A stretch of 18,438 nt of DNA. It comes from an uncultured Sphingobacteriales bacterium (GTDB lineage Bacteria; Bacteroidota; Bacteroidia; Chitinophagales; Chitinophagaceae). Of the stretch, positions 14,924 to 18,438 are shown piece after piece. The position numbers and the translations under genes were made by a program. The notes below the pieces were generated by a model. That model was not told the origin of the DNA and ran no database searches. It saw only the letters and a program-made list of their open reading frames with translations. Every line of letters starts with the position of its first letter. The first letter of the stretch is position 1. The stretch spans positions 1 through 18,438 of the forward strand of contig CAMLFX010000067.1 of assembly GCA_946479435.1 (NCBI GenBank). The letters run 5' to 3'.

Positions 14924-15472
14924 ATGAAACAAGTATTGGCGATCTGCGGCAGCACGAGAAAAACATCCGGCAACCTACAGTTGATAGAAGCTGTTAAGGC
15001 CATGTATAACGGTAAAGTTGAAATAATATCGTCAGAAGGCATTGGCGGATTGCCACAGTTCAATCCTGATGATCTTGCTGATCCCGGTGATGCAGTGCTG
15101 GCCTTCAGGCAACAAATACAAAATGCTGACGGGGTGTTGATATGCACACCTGAATATGCTATGGGCGTACCCGGCGCATTGAAGAATGCTATTGACTGGA
15201 CGGTATCGACCTGTGAATTTTCGAAGAAGCCCGTTGCTTTGATAACAGCATCTACATTGGGGCAAAAGGCGCATGGCGCATTGCTAAATACCCTGGAGGT
15301 AATAGAGGCGGTTATTAGTGAATTGCTGATATCCTATATACAAACAAAGATTAGGGACAGCCAGATAGTAGATGAAACTACAAAGCAACAAGTAGATGCA
15401 CTGATGACCAATTTCATTGAAAATATGAATGCTAATGACGCCAGAAAAAATTCTGCAACTACGGTTATATAA
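14924..15472 (+). CDS. NADPH-dependent FMN reductase family protein
   Basis: A 182-residue flavodoxin-like oxidoreductase that uses NAD(P)H to reduce FMN or other acceptors such as quinones, chromate or azo dyes. The phosphate-binding loop GSTRKTSGN (9-17) opens the protein after the first strand (KQVLAIC), and the family segment TPEYAMGVPGALKNAIDW (75-92) binds the isoalloxazine ring. Length is normal, with a tail (about 168-182) that exists only because the frame runs 44 bases into the next gene. I chose the start at 14924 because the flavodoxin fold begins there and a terminator hairpin lies upstream. The physiological acceptor is unknown. The overlap with the AlkZ-like gene suggests coupled expression. 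Confidence 0.9.
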   Translation: MKQVLAICGSTRKTSGNLQLIEAVKAMYNGKVEIISSEGIGGLPQFNPDDLADPGDAVLAFRQQIQNADGVLICTPEYAMGVPGALKNAIDWTVSTCEFSKKPVALITASTLGQKAHGALLNTLEVIEAVISELLISYIQTKIRDSQIVDETTKQQVDALMTNFIENMNANDARKNSATTVI

Positions 15473-16508
15473 CCAGCAAATAGCTGCTACGAAATATAAA
15501 AAGCCTGAAGATGTGGTGGGATGGCTTGGTGCTGTGCAGGCGCAAGATTTTGCAGGTGCAAAATGGTCGGTAGGATTGAGATTGCCTGGTAGCACAGATG
15601 AGGATATTGAACAAGCTATAACTGCAGGAAAGATAATACATACATGGACACAACGCGGCACGCTGCATTTTATGGCTGCACAAGACGTACGTTGGATGCT
15701 TGACTTATTAGGGCCACGTGTGCATAAGTCTTTAAATACACAGCTTAAGAAAACTGAACTAAATGCAGCAACACTTACAAAAACTGATAAGATACTTTTA
15801 AAGGCGTTGGAAGGTGGCAAGCAACTAACACGTGGCGAAATAAAAGAACTACTGGAAAGTAAGAAGATACCTACGCAGAACAATGGCTTGAATTATATAC
15901 TGGTGCACGCATCGCTGACACAGCTTATATGCCATGGGCCGAGACGCGGTAAGGAATATGCTTTTGTATTGATGGATGATTGGGTACAGGAACATAAGAA
16001 AATAAAAGACGATGAAGCCATAGTGAAATTGGCTGAAAGATATTTTGCGAGCCATGGGCCCGCAACTGCACACGACTTTAGCTGGTGGATAGGTGGGACA
16101 AAGAAAGATGCACAATTTGCTATTGATGCACTAAGCAACAAGCTGGAGCAAGAAATATTTAATGGCAATACATACTATTCAATAAATAGCAAGGGCAGTG
16201 CAAAGAATAGTACTTATCTATTACCAGGTTTCGATGAGTACATGCTGGGCTATAAAGACCGCAGCCTTGCATTGGCAGATGAAAATAATAAGAAGGTAAC
16301 AGGTGCTGCTAATGGTTTATTTGCTGCAACGATTGTTGTAAAAGGAGGTATAGCAGGTACATGGAGGAGGGTATTCGAAAAGAAAAAAACAGTAATTGAA
16401 GTTAGCTCTTTTGAAAAATTAAGTGCCATACACAAAAAGGAAATTGAAAAAGAGGCCAAAAGATTTGCGGGCTTTTTACAGCAGCCCTATGAGGTGGATT
16501 TTCTATAA
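15429..16508 (+). CDS. AlkZ-like (HTH_42/YcaQ group) DNA glycosylase
   Basis: A 359-residue protein of the winged-helix HTH_42 superfamily, whose members AlkZ and YcaQ excise alkylated bases and unhook interstrand cross-links. The N-terminus VVGWLGAVQAQDFAGAKWSVGLR (split as 29-39 and 40-51) carries a Gln-x-Gln pair, Q37-A-Q39, corresponding to the catalytic QxQ motif of Streptomyces AlkZ rather than the QxD of YcaQ. The segment HTWTQRGTLHFM (70-81) and the C-terminal PGFDEYMLGYKDRS are family hallmarks. Length is in the normal range. Its start lies 44 bases inside the FMN reductase frame, with a second ATG two codons later at 15435. Its stop codon overlaps the convergent sensor gene. Glycosylase activity is inferred from the motif. 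Many family members in antibiotic producers protect against genotoxins, but no such cluster is visible here. Confidence 0.85.
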   Translation: MLMTPEKILQLRLYNQQIAATKYKKPEDVVGWLGAVQAQDFAGAKWSVGLRLPGSTDEDIEQAITAGKIIHTWTQRGTLHFMAAQDVRWMLDLLGPRVHKSLNTQLKKTELNAATLTKTDKILLKALEGGKQLTRGEIKELLESKKIPTQNNGLNYILVHASLTQLICHGPRRGKEYAFVLMDDWVQEHKKIKDDEAIVKLAERYFASHGPATAHDFSWWIGGTKKDAQFAIDALSNKLEQEIFNGNTYYSINSKGSAKNSTYLLPGFDEYMLGYKDRSLALADENNKKVTGAANGLFAATIVVKGGIAGTWRRVFEKKKTVIEVSSFEKLSAIHKKEIEKEAKRFAGFLQQPYEVDFL

Positions 16509-17705
16509 TAGCTCGTCGGTTTGCTTTATTACAGCATGTATTTTTTCATCCAGTTCTTTTGCAGCTTCCTCCATTAGTTTCAGGTATTCCTTACTTGCTT
16601 TATAATCCTGCTCTTTGATAAGGTTCATTAAACCAAGTATAGAAGCAACGGGCCCCCGGAAATCGTGCGATTGCATGTATGCGATCTTTGATAGGGCTTC
16701 ATTGCGTTGATTTATTTTTTCTTCCTGTTGCTTGCGTTCATTTATATTGGTTGCAGTAAATGACAAACCCAGGATATTACCCCAGTTATCGTAAGCAGGT
16801 TCATAAGCTACCATCCACCAGATACGTTCCTCTCCATAAGATAACTCCAGTTCTTCCACAATACTTTCTCCCATCAATGCTTTTATTGAATTAGCGGCAA
16901 ACCTGTCTTTATAGCTATCGCTAATATAATTTCTCATTTTATTGCCCACTTCAATATTAATACCATACAGCTTTTGTAAAAAGGTTAGTAAGGCGTTATT
17001 GAAATCGAGTACTTCAAGCTCTTTCCCAATAAGCGCATAACAGCTGGAAGAACTATTGAAAAAAGCGCGAAGTTTTGCTTCCGAAGTTTGAGTAAGAAGT
17101 TTTTGTTCCAGCAGGTTTTGTGTGCGGTCTTGGGCTTTCTTTTTTTCTATTTCTAAATTGCTACGTAAGTAAGTAGTAATAAAATAGATCATAACCATCA
17201 CCGTTACATAGGTGCCAAAAAAGTCGATATAGCGATCTTTTCGAATAAAGTATGAGATCTGGATGATAGAAGGAAAAAGATAATCGATAAACAATAATGC
17301 GGCCACCACTGATATATGTAACAGGATCCAAATCTTATGTAAAGATTTATAGGTAGCGGCTATTAGAAACTGAAAAGTTAAGAAGAACAGCAGGATACTT
17401 GGTCCGTTCACTCCTTCATTATAAATAAAAGCAAATATGATGGCTACATAGCTAAGAATAGCATTGGTAATAATACATACTTTAAACCCCTGCCTAAAGC
17501 GTGTGAAATAGTAAAACACCAATTGAAGCGTAATAACAGAAACAGTAATGATTAGTAACAGGTATTGGTAGAGGATAAGGTTAATGGCCACAAAGCCAAA
17601 CAAGAAGCAAATTGTAATAAGGTTTACAGCATTGTAGGTCCTTGTCTCCATTGAGAACTCTTTTGCCGGACCAATAAGATATTCAAACCACTTTTTAAGC
17701 TTCAT
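16503..17705 (-). CDS. Membrane PAS/DHp sensor protein lacking a histidine-kinase ATPase domain
   Basis: A 400-residue membrane sensor. Six hydrophobic segments lie at about residues 24-44, 47-67, 75-95, 103-119, 126-145 and 162-181, followed by a coiled-coil stretch (about 183-215), a PAS domain (about 210-324, with WWMVAYEPAYDNWGNILGLSFTATNINE split by the strand turns) and a DHp helix pair (about 338-400) with the H-box SHDFRGPVASILGLM, phospho-acceptor H347. The protein stops right after the second DHp helix. There is no HATPase domain, and the convergent neighbour leaves no room for one. It may therefore receive phosphate from another kinase, act as a phosphotransfer or phosphatase partner, or form heterodimers. 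The stop codons of this gene and the AlkZ-like gene overlap (16503-16508). The ligand is unknown. Confidence 0.85.
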   Translation of the reverse strand: MKLKKWFEYLIGPAKEFSMETRTYNAVNLITICFLFGFVAINLILYQYLLLIITVSVITLQLVFYYFTRFRQGFKVCIITNAILSYVAIIFAFIYNEGVNGPSILLFFLTFQFLIAATYKSLHKIWILLHISVVAALLFIDYLFPSIIQISYFIRKDRYIDFFGTYVTVMVMIYFITTYLRSNLEIEKKKAQDRTQNLLEQKLLTQTSEAKLRAFFNSSSSCYALIGKELEVLDFNNALLTFLQKLYGINIEVGNKMRNYISDSYKDRFAANSIKALMGESIVEELELSYGEERIWWMVAYEPAYDNWGNILGLSFTATNINERKQQEEKINQRNEALSKIAYMQSHDFRGPVASILGLMNLIKEQDYKASKEYLKLMEEAAKELDEKIHAVIKQTDELL

Positions 17706-17780
17706 CGGTGTTTTATAAAGATAATATTATACCGAAATAATACATGGTTTAATTTTTTACTCTAAAAGTGGCACAAAAAT

Positions 17781-17804
17781 AAGGCCTTGCGTCTGCAAGG
17801 CCTT
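17781..17804 (-). terminator. Intrinsic terminator of rplS
   Basis: AAGGCCTTGC (17781-17790) and GCAAGGCCTT (17795-17804) form a perfect 10-bp stem with a 4-nt loop. On the minus strand it is followed by ATTTTTG, 24 bases after the rplS stop codon. Confidence 0.88.
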
Positions 17805-17827
17805 AAAAAGTATGTATAAAATTAAAA

Positions 17828-18184
17828 CTAAGCTTTAATGTGTTTCTTTTCTTTGATACGTGCAGACTTACCTGAACGTTCGCGAAGATAAAACAGTTTA
17901 GCACGGCGTACGCGACCTGTTTTATTCACTTTTATCGATTCGATATTTGGAGAATATAAAGGGAAAAGGCGTTCAACACCTATACCATCAGATATTTTAC
18001 GTACAGTAAAAGTTTGAGTAAAACCCGTACCCTGACGTTTGATCACATCACCTTTAAACGACTGGATACGTTCTTTAGCACCTTCAATGATCCTATAGTT
18101 AACGGTTATATTATCGCCCGCTTTAAAATTCGGTATTTCTTTATTCGCTGTCAGCTGCTCGTGTACAAAAGCTATCGCTTCCAT
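17828..18184 (-). CDS. rplS: 50S ribosomal protein L19
   Basis: A 118-residue ribosomal protein of normal length located at the interface of the two subunits. The family sequence is clear throughout: [20 protein letters not shown], then [33 protein letters not shown], and the basic C-terminus [25 protein letters not shown]. It lies 71 bases downstream of trmD on the same strand, in the order conserved in many bacteria (rpsP-rimM-trmD-rplS, the first two not visible here). It has a promoter-like site of its own in the gap and a strong terminator after it, so it can probably be made both from the operon and on its own. Confidence 0.97.
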   Translation of the reverse strand: MEAIAFVHEQLTANKEIPNFKAGDNITVNYRIIEGAKERIQSFKGDVIKRQGTGFTQTFTVRKISDGIGVERLFPLYSPNIESIKVNKTGRVRRAKLFYLRERSGKSARIKEKKHIKA

Positions 18185-18204
18185 TTTCGTATGATTTTGG
18201 TCTG

Positions 18205-18236
18205 CAAAGGTAAGGGAATATATTTATTGTTGCAAA
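18205..18236 (-). promoter_or_regulatory. Candidate Bacteroidota promoter of rplS
   Basis: On the minus strand TTTG (18236-18233) and TACCTTTG (18212-18205) are separated by 20 bases, fitting the Bacteroidota -33/-7 consensus. The -7 element ends 20 bases before the rplS start codon. Confidence 0.6.
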
Positions 18237-18255
18237 AACTTTCTGAATATTTCTG

Positions 18256-18438
18256 CTAGTCTTCGTTTAGTATATCAGGCCTGCGCTCTGCTGTTCGCTT
18301 TAAAGCTTGTTCGTGGCGCCATTCAGCTACTTTCATAGGGTCGCCTGAAAGCAATATGTCAGGTACTTTCCAACCCCTGAAATCGGCTGGACGGGTATAA
18401 ACCGGTGGTGCCAGCAGCCCATCCTGAAAAGAATCAAA
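18256..18438 (-). CDS. trmD: tRNA (guanine-N1)-methyltransferase, C-terminal part (cut by window edge)
   Basis: The last 60 residues of TrmD, which methylates G37 next to the anticodon in several tRNAs using S-adenosylmethionine and so prevents frameshifting. The frame enters from the right edge and reads [20 protein letters not shown], then [20 protein letters not shown] and [17 protein letters not shown] before the TAG stop at 18256-18258. The PPVYTRP and LLSGD segments are typical of the TrmD C-terminal domain. The position immediately upstream of rplS agrees. The N-terminal two thirds, including the SAM-binding trefoil knot, lie outside the window. Confidence 0.95.
   Translation of the reverse strand, partial: FDSFQDGLLAPPVYTRPADFRGWKVPDILLSGDPMKVAEWRHEQALKRTAERRPDILNED

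Noticed and set aside
1..18438. CRISPR array, tRNA, rRNA or insertion sequence
   Set aside because: I looked for regularly spaced repeats, tRNA-like cloverleaf sequence and transposase motifs and saw none.

Overview
The window looks like a chromosomal segment of a Bacteroidota bacterium, most likely Chitinophagaceae or a close relative. Evidence for this is a secreted protein with a type IX secretion (Por) sorting tail, a two-lipoyl pyruvate dehydrogenase E2 with Gln/Ala-rich linkers, an ECF sigma/anti-sigma pair of Bacteroidota style, and several upstream sites matching the Bacteroidota -7 promoter element TAnnTTTG. The family-level placement is inference from protein style, not from a search.

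Layout. Positions 29-430 encode a small three-helix membrane protein, separated by a bidirectional terminator from the convergent E2 gene (511-2289, minus). Behind E2 on the same strand is dnaX (2357-4225), which carries an A9 tract where slippage would produce a short gamma form. A gene-poor stretch (4226-5099) rich in hairpins and short repeats follows. It leads into a markedly AT-rich two-gene block on the plus strand: a membrane-anchored AbiC-like abortive-infection protein (5100-6116) and, 9 bases later, a protein with a nucleoside 2-deoxyribosyltransferase/TIR-like (DRHyd) domain plus an unrecognised C-terminal domain (6126-6977). This block is the best candidate for an undescribed system, a two-gene antiphage module. 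Base composition returns to the host style immediately after it, at a 65-residue membrane protein starting 2 bases downstream.

The middle of the window holds a gene-poor stretch with a structured hairpin and a doubtful small frame (7178-7758), a GNAT acetyltransferase (7759-8316), a convergent SemiSWEET-type transporter (8400-8675), and an ECF sigma factor with its translationally coupled zinc anti-sigma factor (10498 down to 8739). The periplasmic part of the anti-sigma factor contains a segment resembling a TonB-receptor plug, followed by a TPR-like tail. A K+-dependent type membrane pyrophosphatase (10640-12838) has its own terminator.

The right part holds two exported proteins (a YiiX-like permuted papain-fold protein and an SGNH hydrolase + PKD + T9SS-tail protein), an NADPH-dependent FMN reductase overlapping an AlkZ-like DNA glycosylase by 44 bases, a PAS/DHp sensor protein lacking a kinase ATPase domain, ribosomal protein L19 (rplS) with its own promoter and terminator, and the 3' end of trmD cut by the window edge. 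The trmD-rplS order is the widely conserved one.
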